From assembly GCA_958402495.1 (NCBI GenBank), contig CATXTS010000054.1, positions 1 to 11,524 on the forward strand: DNA of 11,524 nucleotides, read 5' to 3'. The stretch's first letter is position 1. Every line of letters begins with the position of its first letter. Position numbers and translations under genes: made by a program. Below, one piece after another: positions 1 to 5,778 of this stretch. Source of the stretch: an uncultured Clostridiaceae bacterium (GTDB taxonomy: Bacteria; Bacillota; Clostridia; TANB77; CAG-508). The notes beneath the pieces were generated by a model. It was not told the origin of the DNA, did no database searches, and worked only from the letters and a program-made list of their open reading frames with translations.

Positions 1-51
1 TCCAAAATGAACACCTGCTTCTAGTAATTGTTTCATTGCAACTACTGCCAT
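1..51 (-). CDS. rpsB: Ribosomal protein S2 (N-terminal fragment)
   Basis: Only the first 17 codons lie in the window; the gene continues past position 1. The translation, MAVVAMKQLLEAGVHFG, matches the highly conserved start of bacterial ribosomal protein S2 (MKQLLEAGVHFG). S2 binds late to the 30S subunit and is needed for S1 and mRNA docking. The ATG at 51-49 is preceded on the minus strand by a good GGAGG site (64-60) at normal spacing. A second purine-rich stretch (GTGGAGG) lies about 15 bases further upstream. In most bacteria tsf follows, which would be outside this window. The assignment rests on a short but diagnostic sequence. Confidence 0.93.
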   Translation of the reverse strand, partial: MAVVAMKQLLEAGVHFG

Positions 52-98
52 TTTTATTTCCTCCTTTTTGTTTTACCTCCACTTTATCTCTAACATTG

Positions 99-132
99 AA
101 AAAGACTTGTTATAATAACAAGCACTCTTTTT
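99..132 (-). promoter_or_regulatory. Hairpin in the rpsB 5' leader (possible attenuator or S2 autoregulatory site)
   Basis: The arms CTTGTTA (106-112) and TAACAAG (116-122) pair around a three-base loop. AAAAAGA (99-105) and TCTTTTT (126-132) extend the stem across a CAC bulge. Read on the minus strand, the stem ends in a T-rich run, so it can act as an intrinsic terminator. It lies between the predicted rpsB start site (about 163) and its ribosome-binding site. Leader structures bound by the product protein are common for ribosomal protein genes, so attenuation or S2 feedback is plausible. It could also be a simple terminator that stops upstream transcription. Confidence 0.5.
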
Positions 133-169
133 TAACTACATAAAGTGTGTGTATTTTTTTACGCTTATG

Positions 170-198
170 ATTATAACAAAAAAAGCTTACAAATGCAA
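170..198 (-). promoter_or_regulatory. SigA-type promoter of rpsB
   Basis: On the minus strand TTGCAT (198-193) and a perfect TATAAT (175-170) are separated by 17 bases. This predicts a start near 163 and a leader of about 110 bases before the rpsB ATG. The -35 lies in a small inverted repeat (AAAAAGCTT at 180-188 against AAGCcTTTTT at 197-206) that could itself be a weak terminator for transcripts arriving from upstream. Confidence 0.7.
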
Positions 199-285
199 GC
201 CTTTTTCATAAATAAATCTATCTTTTATGATAAAACAGTTCCTTCGAATCCAGCCTATTGCATTAGTGATTTATATTCTGTTTAG

Positions 286-576
286 ATTAGAACCTCAGAT
301 AAAAACAGTAAAACGGTTTATGGCATTGTCTTTTTAGAGATAGAATCGGATTCTTCCTCCAAAGAAGAAACACCAGACTTTGCAAATACTTTAACACCAG
401 ATTCTAATCAGAATACCAACACTTTTATAGAAAATACCAATCACTCTATTACAGAATTCACGGTTACCCCTGGCTCTCATCTTCCACAAACTGATGAAAG
501 TTATCTATTCTTTGGATTTTTAAGTTTATGTATATGCATTGATTTATTTACTTATTTTAAACATAGAGATTTATAG
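286..576 (+). pseudogene. C-terminal remnant of a sortase-anchored surface protein
   Basis: A 96-codon frame runs from just after a TAG (283-285) to a TAG at 574-576. It reads as a Ser/Thr/Asn/Glu-rich stalk, then LPQTD (481-495), then a hydrophobic segment (roughly SYLFFGFLSLCICIDLF) and a short charged tail ending KHRDL. That is the layout of an LPXTG cell-wall sorting signal, with the Gly of LPQTG changed to Asp, which is a one-base change from GGT. The same frame continues upstream of the TAG with protein-like sequence (SNPAYCISDLYS), suggesting one in-frame stop in a longer gene. There is no ribosome-binding site or plausible start, and the frame runs into the rpsB promoter. I read it as a decayed fragment whose ligand and pilin or adhesin domains are gone. 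The family of the lost part cannot be named. Confidence 0.6.
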
Positions 577-651
577 TAGTTTTCTAAGAAAACATATGAT
601 TAATAAAAGCATATACTTTCTCAAACCACTTTCTTAGCAAATTGTTATTTT

Positions 652-1191
652 TTAACTAACTTGTCTTTCTCTTTGCATTTGTGTTTTTTTCTCCTCTATC
701 ATTGTATCTGTTAGACCCAATATGGTATGTGTATCTACCTTCTCAAACCATCTATTGGCTATCGCTTCATTTAAAAATTTGCCTCTATCTATCAGCATCA
801 TATTCCATATTGGATTTGCTGAATTTTCCTTATCTAGTTGCTCTAGTCCTTCATTAATTCTTTTCCTTAATATATTTAGAACAGCTGCTTGTTTTTCCAT
901 ATCTGCTTGTTTTTTCTTCTCTATTTGATATCTTTCTTCTATTTCCTTTTCCTTCTCTGAAAAACCTAACTTAAACATCTGCTTAATTTCTATTTCATAT
1001 TCCATATATACTTGCGTAATATCTTCTTTTTCTTTTGGTGTAAATGTTTCTGTATCTTCTTTCACTGTATTCATGAGCGTTTCTATTTTTTCACATACCA
1101 TTTGTTCTATTTTTAAGTCCACTATTATCCTATCATTTCTATTTCCAATTGTCACTTTATACTTATTTAAATTATCTTTATTTTCTTTCAT
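652..1191 (-). CDS. Hypothetical charged, coiled-coil-rich protein
   Basis: I do not recognise this 179-residue protein. It has no signal peptide, membrane segment or metal-binding motif, so it is probably cytoplasmic. Residues about 50-120 are dominated by Glu, Lys and Gln in a heptad-like pattern, predicting long helices or a coiled coil. The C-terminal third (from about residue 127, around NPIWNMMLIDRGKFLNEAIANRWF) is less charged and has conserved-looking Trp residues, suggesting a small folded domain. The ATG at 1191-1189 is preceded by AGGTAGG at about 10 bases, a moderate site. It lies just after the rubrerythrin terminator and has a candidate promoter of its own. No strong terminator follows. 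Codon use resembles the neighbours, so it is likely a real gene. Confidence 0.72.
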   Translation of the reverse strand: MKENKDNLNKYKVTIGNRNDRIIVDLKIEQMVCEKIETLMNTVKEDTETFTPKEKEDITQVYMEYEIEIKQMFKLGFSEKEKEIEERYQIEKKKQADMEKQAAVLNILRKRINEGLEQLDKENSANPIWNMMLIDRGKFLNEAIANRWFEKVDTHTILGLTDTMIEEKKTQMQRERQVS

Positions 1192-1226
1192 TGTGTTTTC
1201 CTACCTTTTTTATTTAAATTTAAATG

Positions 1227-1255
1227 AGTATATAAAGAAACACTTAAAAAGTTAA
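1227..1255 (-). promoter_or_regulatory. Candidate promoter of the hypothetical gene 652-1191
   Basis: On the minus strand TTAACT (1255-1250) and TATACT (1232-1227) are 17 bases apart. The -35 lies inside the rubrerythrin terminator hairpin. The match is moderate and the gene could instead depend on readthrough from perR-rubrerythrin. Confidence 0.35.
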
Positions 1256-1264
1256 GTGTTTCTT
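1235..1264 (-). terminator. Terminator of the perR-rubrerythrin operon
   Basis: This is a perfect 13-bp inverted repeat, AAGAAACACTTAA (1235-1247) and TTAAGTGTTTCTT (1252-1264), with a four-base loop, 21 bases past the rubrerythrin stop codon. On the minus strand the stem ends in TTTCTT followed by TATAT, so the U tract is imperfect and some readthrough is possible. Confidence 0.75.
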
Positions 1265-1285
1265 GTCGAATCTATTTTTTTATTT

Positions 1286-1837
1286 TTAATCATTAAAATA
1301 TCTCTTTAATAAACCATCAAAACCTCTTCCATGTCTTGCTTCGTCTTTGCACATTTCATGTACTGTATCATGGATAGCATCATATCCTAATTGTTTTGCC
1401 TTTGTTGCAATTTCCTTTTTACCCATACAAGCACCTTGTTCTGCCTCTGCTCTTAACATGACATTTTTCTTTGTATCTGGAAATACTAATTCCCCTAATA
1501 ACTCTGCAAATTTAGCAGCATGTTCTGCTTCTTCAAACGCATATCTTTTAAAAGCTTCTGCTATTTCTGGATAGCCTTCTCTATCTGCCTGCCTACTCAT
1601 TGCCAAGTACATACCTACCTCTGTGCATTCTCCATTAAAATTGTCTCTTAATCCTTTTACAATTTCTTCATCTAAACCCTGTGCAACACCGATTACGTGT
1701 TCATCTGCATAATTCTTCTGTGCACTTTCCTCTTTCTCTACAAATTTATCTTTTGATGCTCCACATTGTGGACATTTTTCTGGTGCTTCCTCTCCAAAAT
1801 GTACATATCCACATACTTTACAAACATAAGCTTTCAT
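1286..1837 (-). CDS. Reverse rubrerythrin (rubredoxin domain first)
   Basis: This 183-residue cytoplasmic protein reduces hydrogen peroxide, and in clostridial relatives also oxygen, with electrons from NADH via rubredoxin-type carriers. Residues 1-35 are a rubredoxin-like iron site with CxxC pairs at C6/C9 and C22/C25. From about residue 50 a ferritin-like four-helix domain carries the di-iron ligands: E70, the ExxH motif E103/H106, and a C-terminal E166xxH169. Classical rubrerythrin has the rubredoxin domain at the C-terminus; this order is the 'reverse' type known from Clostridium. The start has a GGAGG site about 7 bases upstream. It follows the PerR-like gene by 17 bases with no terminator between, so the two are one operon and rubrerythrin should be derepressed by peroxide. 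All expected ligands are present and the length is normal. Confidence 0.95.
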   Translation of the reverse strand: MKAYVCKVCGYVHFGEEAPEKCPQCGASKDKFVEKEESAQKNYADEHVIGVAQGLDEEIVKGLRDNFNGECTEVGMYLAMSRQADREGYPEIAEAFKRYAFEEAEHAAKFAELLGELVFPDTKKNVMLRAEAEQGACMGKKEIATKAKQLGYDAIHDTVHEMCKDEARHGRGFDGLLKRYFND

Positions 1838-1854
1838 GATTTTCCTCCTATTTT

Positions 1855-2265
1855 TTATTTTTTTAAATTAGCTAATACTTTACATTTCTTACATAATCCA
1901 TATATCCAAATATTGGATGTATGGCTTTGTGCATCAATGTTTTCTGCTAATCTTTTAATTTCGTTATCAATCTTTTTAGTTTGATTATCCTGAATAAAGA
2001 TATCATAAATTTCATGGCATTCATCACATTCAAAATGAATGTGTGGTTCTGGATTTCCATCAAAACGGTCTGGTCCACTTTTAGATTTAATTTTAATAAT
2101 ATCCCCCGTCTCGCATAAGTCTGCTAGATTTCTATAAACAGTCGCAATCCCTATTTCTGGCATTTGTACTTTTAAATCGGCATATAAAGTTTCTGCTGTA
2201 GGGTGATCGACTCTTTTCTTTAAAGACTGCAAGATTAATTCTCTTTGTCTACTATACTTTTTCAT
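1855..2265 (-). CDS. perR: Fur-family repressor, PerR-like (peroxide sensor)
   Basis: This 136-residue regulator has an N-terminal winged helix (recognition helix around IGIATVYRNLADL, residues 38-50) and a C-terminal dimerisation domain. The structural zinc is held by C80/C83 and C125/C128. The regulatory metal ligands of Bacillus PerR map to H21, D69 (in RFD), H75, H77 and D88. Having Asp at positions 69 and 88, where Fur proteins usually carry Glu, favours PerR, which senses peroxide by iron-catalysed oxidation of its own histidines. The neighbour supports this, since the gene is co-transcribed with rubrerythrin. The promoter carries a Per/Fur-type operator, so it should repress itself. 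Its ATG has a GGAAG site about 9 bases upstream. A Fur role is the main alternative. Confidence 0.88.
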   Translation of the reverse strand: MKKYSRQRELILQSLKKRVDHPTAETLYADLKVQMPEIGIATVYRNLADLCETGDIIKIKSKSGPDRFDGNPEPHIHFECDECHEIYDIFIQDNQTKKIDNEIKRLAENIDAQSHTSNIWIYGLCKKCKVLANLKK

Positions 2266-2281
2266 TGTTTTCTTCCTTTCT

Positions 2282-2305
2282 TGATAACGATTATCATTAT
2301 TATAT
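2282..2305 (-). promoter_or_regulatory. Per/Fur-box operator of the perR operon
   Basis: Positions 2282-2296 form a perfect inverted repeat, TGATAA-CGA-TTATCA. The 19 bases at 2283-2301 match the Fur consensus GATAATGATWATCATTATC at 17 of 19. An overlapping 15-mer at 2291-2305 matches the B. subtilis Per box TTATAATNATTATAA at 12 of 14 defined positions. The site covers the -10 element and the predicted start point, so binding would block transcription. Confidence 0.8.
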
Positions 2306-2327
2306 ATAAGTTATTTATAAATTGCAA
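2299..2327 (-). promoter_or_regulatory. SigA-type promoter of the perR-rubrerythrin operon
   Basis: On the minus strand TTGCAA (2327-2322) and TATAAT (2304-2299) have 17-base spacing. The predicted start is near 2292, giving a leader of about 27 bases to the perR ATG. The -10 sits inside the operator. Confidence 0.75.
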
Positions 2328-2366
2328 GTATTTTTTGAAATTTATCTTTTATTTTTTTAGAATCTA

Positions 2367-2375
2367 TGATACAAT
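2367..2375 (+). promoter_or_regulatory. Extended -10 promoter of the zinc-ribbon gene
   Basis: TGATACAAT is an extended -10 (TGn followed by TACAAT). No good -35 lies at 16-18 bases, where the sequence is T-rich, which is tolerated with an extended -10. The predicted start near 2382 gives a leader of about 67 bases. Confidence 0.5.
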
Positions 2376-2448
2376 ACATGTCATATAAGAAATGAATTTG
2401 TATTTTTATAGAAAATAATAGGGAATTTCAGAATAGGAGGATTTTTCT

Positions 2449-2718
2449 ATGGAATTAAATAAATGTAAACGTTGTGGTGCTTTCTTTGCATCGGCTAATC
2501 ATATTTGTCCTAATTGTGAGGCAAAAGACCAAAAAGACCTATCTACTCTAAAAGGATTTTTAGCAGATAATGATTGTCCTGCTACTTTAGAAGCACTTTC
2601 TTATGATACAGGTATTTCTCTTTCTAATTTAAATCGTTTTTTAGCAGATGGTCAAATTTCTTCTATTGCTAAGAACTTTAAAGAGGAAGCTACTGGTCAT
2701 ATTAGCATAGAATTATAA
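2449..2718 (+). CDS. Small zinc-ribbon, helix-turn-helix-like protein (YvyF-like)
   Basis: This 89-residue protein opens with a zinc ribbon, C6xxC9 and C20xxC23. A helical region follows (residues about 33-70, LKGFLADNDCPATLEALSYD through LNRFLADGQI) in which 'SYDTGISLSNLNRFL' looks like a helix-turn-helix. The arrangement resembles the N-terminal part of the YvyF family, named from a flagellar operon protein of B. subtilis, but no flagellar genes are nearby and this version is shorter. Nucleic-acid binding or a regulatory adaptor role is an inference; the function is unknown. The start has an excellent AGGAGG site about 8 bases upstream. The gene is monocistronic, with its own promoter and a strong hairpin directly after it. 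Confidence 0.85.
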   Translation: MELNKCKRCGAFFASANHICPNCEAKDQKDLSTLKGFLADNDCPATLEALSYDTGISLSNLNRFLADGQISSIAKNFKEEATGHISIEL

Positions 2719-2726
2719 GAAAATAA

Positions 2727-2766
2727 TATAGAAAAAGAAAATCTACTTAGATTTTCTTTTTCTATA
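2727..2766. terminator. Strong, possibly bidirectional terminator
   Basis: This is a perfect 18-bp inverted repeat (2727-2744 and 2749-2766) with a four-base loop, starting 9 bases after the zinc-ribbon gene's stop. The stem contains AGAAAAAG/CTTTTTCT, so both strands present A-rich then T-rich sides. On the plus strand it is followed by CTTTATTTTAT. Confidence 0.85.
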
Positions 2767-3186
2767 CTTTATTTTATATATTTTTTCTAGCAGCAATATC
2801 TTTTCATATAACATTTCTATCTTTATATATCTTTTTGAAAGTAATGTAGCAAGCTTTCCTGATAAAAGATAAGCATTCGATTCGGTAATCTATCAGTCTA
2901 CATTTTTAATAAATAAACCATCTACTGCTCTATCAAAATCCTTCACATTTTATATCTCGTTTAAAAACATATAGTTCATTTTATCCTTGCATAATTTATC
3001 TACTCGCAAAGCCAAAAGTAAAGTTTTTGCAATCAAGTGCAAAAACTTTATAAAATTGACATTTTTCTGCATAAATATTTGTTCCTTTTGTATGACTACA
3101 AACCTTCAGAGTTATTTTTAGTAGAAGGTGCTCCTATTCCATTATGATATTTTTTTATTTTCTTTTTAAGTTTTCTAATATACATT
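2767..3186. other. Gene-poor gap; possible decayed reading frame on the minus strand
   Basis: No intact gene is supported in these 420 bases. On the minus strand one frame from 3105 down to 2743, overlapping the terminator, reads protein-like sequence interrupted by three stops: TAA at 2952-2950 and adjacent TGA and TAG at 2895-2890. Its segments include IAKTLLLALRVDKLCKD, NVKDFDRAVDGLFIKNVD and ITESNAYLLSGKLATLLSK. That is fewer stops than expected for about 120 codons of AT-rich DNA, so it may be a dead gene, but I recognise no family. The 13-bp palindrome at 3019-3050 falls within it, which argues against coding. A 29-codon frame (3185-3096) starting just after the permease stop has no support. 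Confidence 0.3.
3019..3050 (-). terminator. Perfect 13-bp palindrome, candidate terminator of the ABC operon
   Basis: TAAAGTTTTTGCA (3019-3031) and TGCAAAAACTTTA (3038-3050) pair perfectly around a six-base loop. It lies about 137 bases downstream of the last permease stop and no better hairpin comes earlier. On the minus strand it is followed only by CTTTTGG, a weak U tract, so it may instead be a processing or mobile-element relic. Confidence 0.45.
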
Positions 3187-3984
3187 TTAATTTCCTGTAC
3201 TTCTATATTTCTTAAGCGCTAGGTTCCAAATTTTAACAGCCATTATCCAAAAGATAATAACGACAATAGGGGCTAGATATATTACCCACCCTTGCTCCAT
3301 TTGTAAATAGTTTAAAGCCGGATAATAGGCAATAAAAGCAAATGGTAAGATACAAGTAATTAATATACGAATAAACGTATTATAAATTGTCAACGGGTAT
3401 TGTGCAAATGTATGCATTTTAAATATTGACCAAATGATTTCATTGGATTTGTATGTATAAAAAGAGGTAATGCTAAAGATAACCATAATCGCACCTATCA
3501 TAAGAGCGCCAATGATACCAAAAAATAAAATCTTAAAAATCAATAATATGGTAATAGGAATTTGTAATTTCACTAACATACTAATGGTTAAGACAATGCC
3601 TAATAGTAAATATCCTACTGCTGTAAAAGCCTTTGAATCTCCTATAATGGATAATAGCGGATGTACAGGTCTTAATAGAATTTTATCAAAATCACCATCT
3701 TTTATATATTTAGGGCCTATATCATAAATACTATCAAAGAAAAAATCTGTAAAAGCAAGACTTAACATAGCAATTCCATATAACAGTAATAATTGTTCCA
3801 TGTTCCAGCCCGCTAAACTAGGTGTATTTTGAAAAATAATCCAAATAAAAATTAATTCCACTATTTGAGTAATCATCTGTGATAAAATCCCTACTATAAA
3901 GTCTACTCGATATTCCATCATACTTTTTAAGGAAGCCATTAGCATAGAGCCATAAATGCTCACATTTCTTTTGATTGTTTCCAT
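3187..3984 (-). CDS. ABC-2-type transporter permease, second subunit
   Basis: This 265-residue integral membrane protein has about six hydrophobic segments. It matches the uncharacterised ABC-2 permeases that occur beside COG4586 ATPases, and I place it tentatively with COG3694. The N-terminal part (YRVDFIVGILSQ, residues about 25-37) and the loop 'GDFDKILLRPVHPLL' are typical of this group; the RP-containing loop follows a short amphipathic stretch thought to contact the ATPase. It would form a heterodimeric channel with the preceding permease. Its ribosome-binding site, GGAGGA, lies in the last two Gly codons of that gene, five bases separate the two, and translation is probably coupled. 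The substrate is unknown. There is no substrate-binding protein, so export is more likely than import. Confidence 0.88.
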   Translation of the reverse strand: METIKRNVSIYGSMLMASLKSMMEYRVDFIVGILSQMITQIVELIFIWIIFQNTPSLAGWNMEQLLLLYGIAMLSLAFTDFFFDSIYDIGPKYIKDGDFDKILLRPVHPLLSIIGDSKAFTAVGYLLLGIVLTISMLVKLQIPITILLIFKILFFGIIGALMIGAIMVIFSITSFYTYKSNEIIWSIFKMHTFAQYPLTIYNTFIRILITCILPFAFIAYYPALNYLQMEQGWVIYLAPIVVIIFWIMAVKIWNLALKKYRSTGN

Positions 3985-3989
3985 TTTTT

Positions 3990-4781
3990 CTATCCTCCAT
4001 TAATGGTTATCTTTTTTACACTATGGTTAAAGAAGCACTTTGCTATAACATATAAAATACCTATCCAAATGAACTGTTTGCCAATTACCCATACGATTTC
4101 TATGCCACTAATTCTTCCTAAATAAACATTAATGGGTGTATATATAAATTCTTTAAATGGTAGTATATTAGCAATGTTTTGAAACCATATTGGAAACATA
4201 CTAAGTGGTGCAATCAATCCAGAAAATATAGAAATGACTGATCTTCTTAAAATTTGCATACCCCAAATAGCATTGGTATAAAAACCACAAGTTCCAATTA
4301 TCATTTGTAGAAAAAAGGCTATTGGCATATTGCATAACAACATTAGAATAAAAAGAAAAATACTACTTATATTAGCGGGTAATACAACTGTCCAAAAAAT
4401 ACTACAAATTAAGAATGTAGCTATTGCCACCATGATTCCAAATGTCATTTCACCTATAAATGTTCCAAAATAATATTGAAAATAAGAAATAGGGTTTAAT
4501 AATTCTCTTGCAATATTTCCTTTTCGTATAGAGTAGGCAATATCTTCATTAATTCCCCATAAAGAAAGAGGCACGAGTGATACTACTAAAATATAGTAGG
4601 TGGCCATCTCATTAATTGTAAAACCTTCTATTTGTCCTGTTTGTGCATAAATTGCAAACCAAACAAAAATATAAACAGCTACTTCTATAATACGATTAAA
4701 TGTAAATAGAAAAAAATTAGACTTGTATTGTAAATATTCTTTTAGATATAAATGGGCTATTTTACGTAAAGATGCTAACAT
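3990..4781 (-). CDS. ABC-2-type transporter permease, first subunit
   Basis: This 263-residue protein has about six membrane-spanning segments. The N-terminal cytoplasmic part contains KEYLQYKSNFFLF, and the first cytoplasmic loop 'IRKGNIARELLNPISYF' parallels the RP-loop of its partner. I place it tentatively with COG4587. Together with the next gene it would make the membrane channel of the transporter energised by the upstream ATPase. Its ATG (4781-4779) overlaps the ATPase stop (TAG, 4777-4775), a seven-base overlap that implies translational coupling; AGAGGAG lies about 7 bases upstream. Sequence alone does not name the cargo. Relatives occur with drug, lipid or peptide exporters. Confidence 0.88.
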   Translation of the reverse strand: MLASLRKIAHLYLKEYLQYKSNFFLFTFNRIIEVAVYIFVWFAIYAQTGQIEGFTINEMATYYILVVSLVPLSLWGINEDIAYSIRKGNIARELLNPISYFQYYFGTFIGEMTFGIMVAIATFLICSIFWTVVLPANISSIFLFILMLLCNMPIAFFLQMIIGTCGFYTNAIWGMQILRRSVISIFSGLIAPLSMFPIWFQNIANILPFKEFIYTPINVYLGRISGIEIVWVIGKQFIWIGILYVIAKCFFNHSVKKITINGG

Positions 4782-5767
4782 ATCATTTCTCCTCTATAAA
4801 TTTGCTTTAAAATTTCTTCTAATCCTTGTTCTTGAATATGCATATCACAAATTTTACAATATCTTTCTAGCATAGTAACGATATCCATAATGGTTAATCT
4901 TTCATGATTAAATCTAATTTTGACACTATTTTGCGTCTCTTCTATTACTTCAAAAGGCTCTTCTTCTGTTTGACTTGCAATAATCGCATTTTTATCTGCA
5001 ATGGTAAAATCTACTAAAACATCTTTTCCATAGGTCTGTTTAAAGATTTCCTTATCTCCATCATAAATAATGCTTCCTTTATCAATTAGAATTATACGAT
5101 TACATACTTCTTCAATATCTTTTAAATCATGCGTTGTTAAAATGACGGTCGTATGCTTTTCTTTATTGACGTTCTTAATAAAGGTTCTAATTTTTTCTTT
5201 TACTAATATATCCAAACCTATTGTTGGCTCATCTAAATACACAATTTTGGGATTGTGTAAAAAGGTAGCTGCTATTTCACACTTCATCTTTTGACCAAGA
5301 CTTAAATTTTTTACTGGTTTTTCCAATAAATCTTCTAATTCCAATATCTTAGAAAAATCTCTCAAATTTTTTCTGTATTCATTTTCTGGAATTTGGTACA
5401 TTTTTTTAATCAAACGAAAAGATTCTATAACTGGTAAGTCCCACCATAGTTGTGTTTTTTGTCCAAATACGGCTCCAATTTGTTGATTATTTTCTAAACG
5501 TTTTTCATTAGGAACAATTCCGTTCACTAAAATTTTTCCAGAAGTGGGAGTTAATAAACCTGTTAACATTTTAATAGTGGTTGATTTTCCAGCTCCATTT
5601 TCTCCTATATATCCAACTAATTCTCCTTCTTGTACGGTAAAACTAATTCCTTTTACAGCTTTAAATTCTGTATATTGTGGATGTATTAAGTGCTTTAGAT
5701 ACCCACCTATACCATGGTCTTTAACAGAGGTTTTATATATTTTTACTAAATCTTCTACTTCTATCAT
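4775..5767 (-). CDS. ABC transporter ATPase (COG4586-like)
   Basis: This 330-residue nucleotide-binding subunit has Walker A at residues 55-63 (GENGAGKST), Q-loop Q103 in FGQKTQLWWDLPV, signature LSLGQ at 155-159, Walker B/D-loop YLDEPTIGLD at 177-186, and the H-loop histidine H213. The QLWWDLPV..SF stretch and LSLGQKMKCEIAATFLHNP are diagnostic of the COG4586 group, which is nearly always followed by two ABC-2 permeases as here. About 95 residues beyond the core ATPase form a C-terminal accessory domain. It drives transport by ATP hydrolysis on the inner face of the membrane. It starts 11 bases after the phosphorylase gene, with AAAGGAAG in the gap. Confidence 0.95.
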   Translation of the reverse strand: MIEVEDLVKIYKTSVKDHGIGGYLKHLIHPQYTEFKAVKGISFTVQEGELVGYIGENGAGKSTTIKMLTGLLTPTSGKILVNGIVPNEKRLENNQQIGAVFGQKTQLWWDLPVIESFRLIKKMYQIPENEYRKNLRDFSKILELEDLLEKPVKNLSLGQKMKCEIAATFLHNPKIVYLDEPTIGLDILVKEKIRTFIKNVNKEKHTTVILTTHDLKDIEEVCNRIILIDKGSIIYDGDKEIFKQTYGKDVLVDFTIADKNAIIASQTEEEPFEVIEETQNSVKIRFNHERLTIMDIVTMLERYCKICDMHIQEQGLEEILKQIYRGEMIC

Positions 5768-5778
5768 TTTTTCTTCCT

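Noticed and set aside
577..651. Small inverted repeats (GTTTTC-TAA-GAAAAC and an imperfect AGAAA..TTTCT pair) as a terminator
   Set aside because: Stems are short or mismatched and lack a clear T run on either strand, so I did not call a terminator.
1212..1225. ATTTAAATTTAAAT palindrome before the hypothetical gene
   Set aside because: Short, purely A/T, and expected by chance at this base composition; no associated site.
3096..3185. 29-codon minus-strand frame (MYIRKLKKKIKKYHNG...) beginning just after the last permease stop
   Set aside because: There is no clear ribosome-binding site of its own, it is very short, Lys-rich by base composition, and has no family resemblance.
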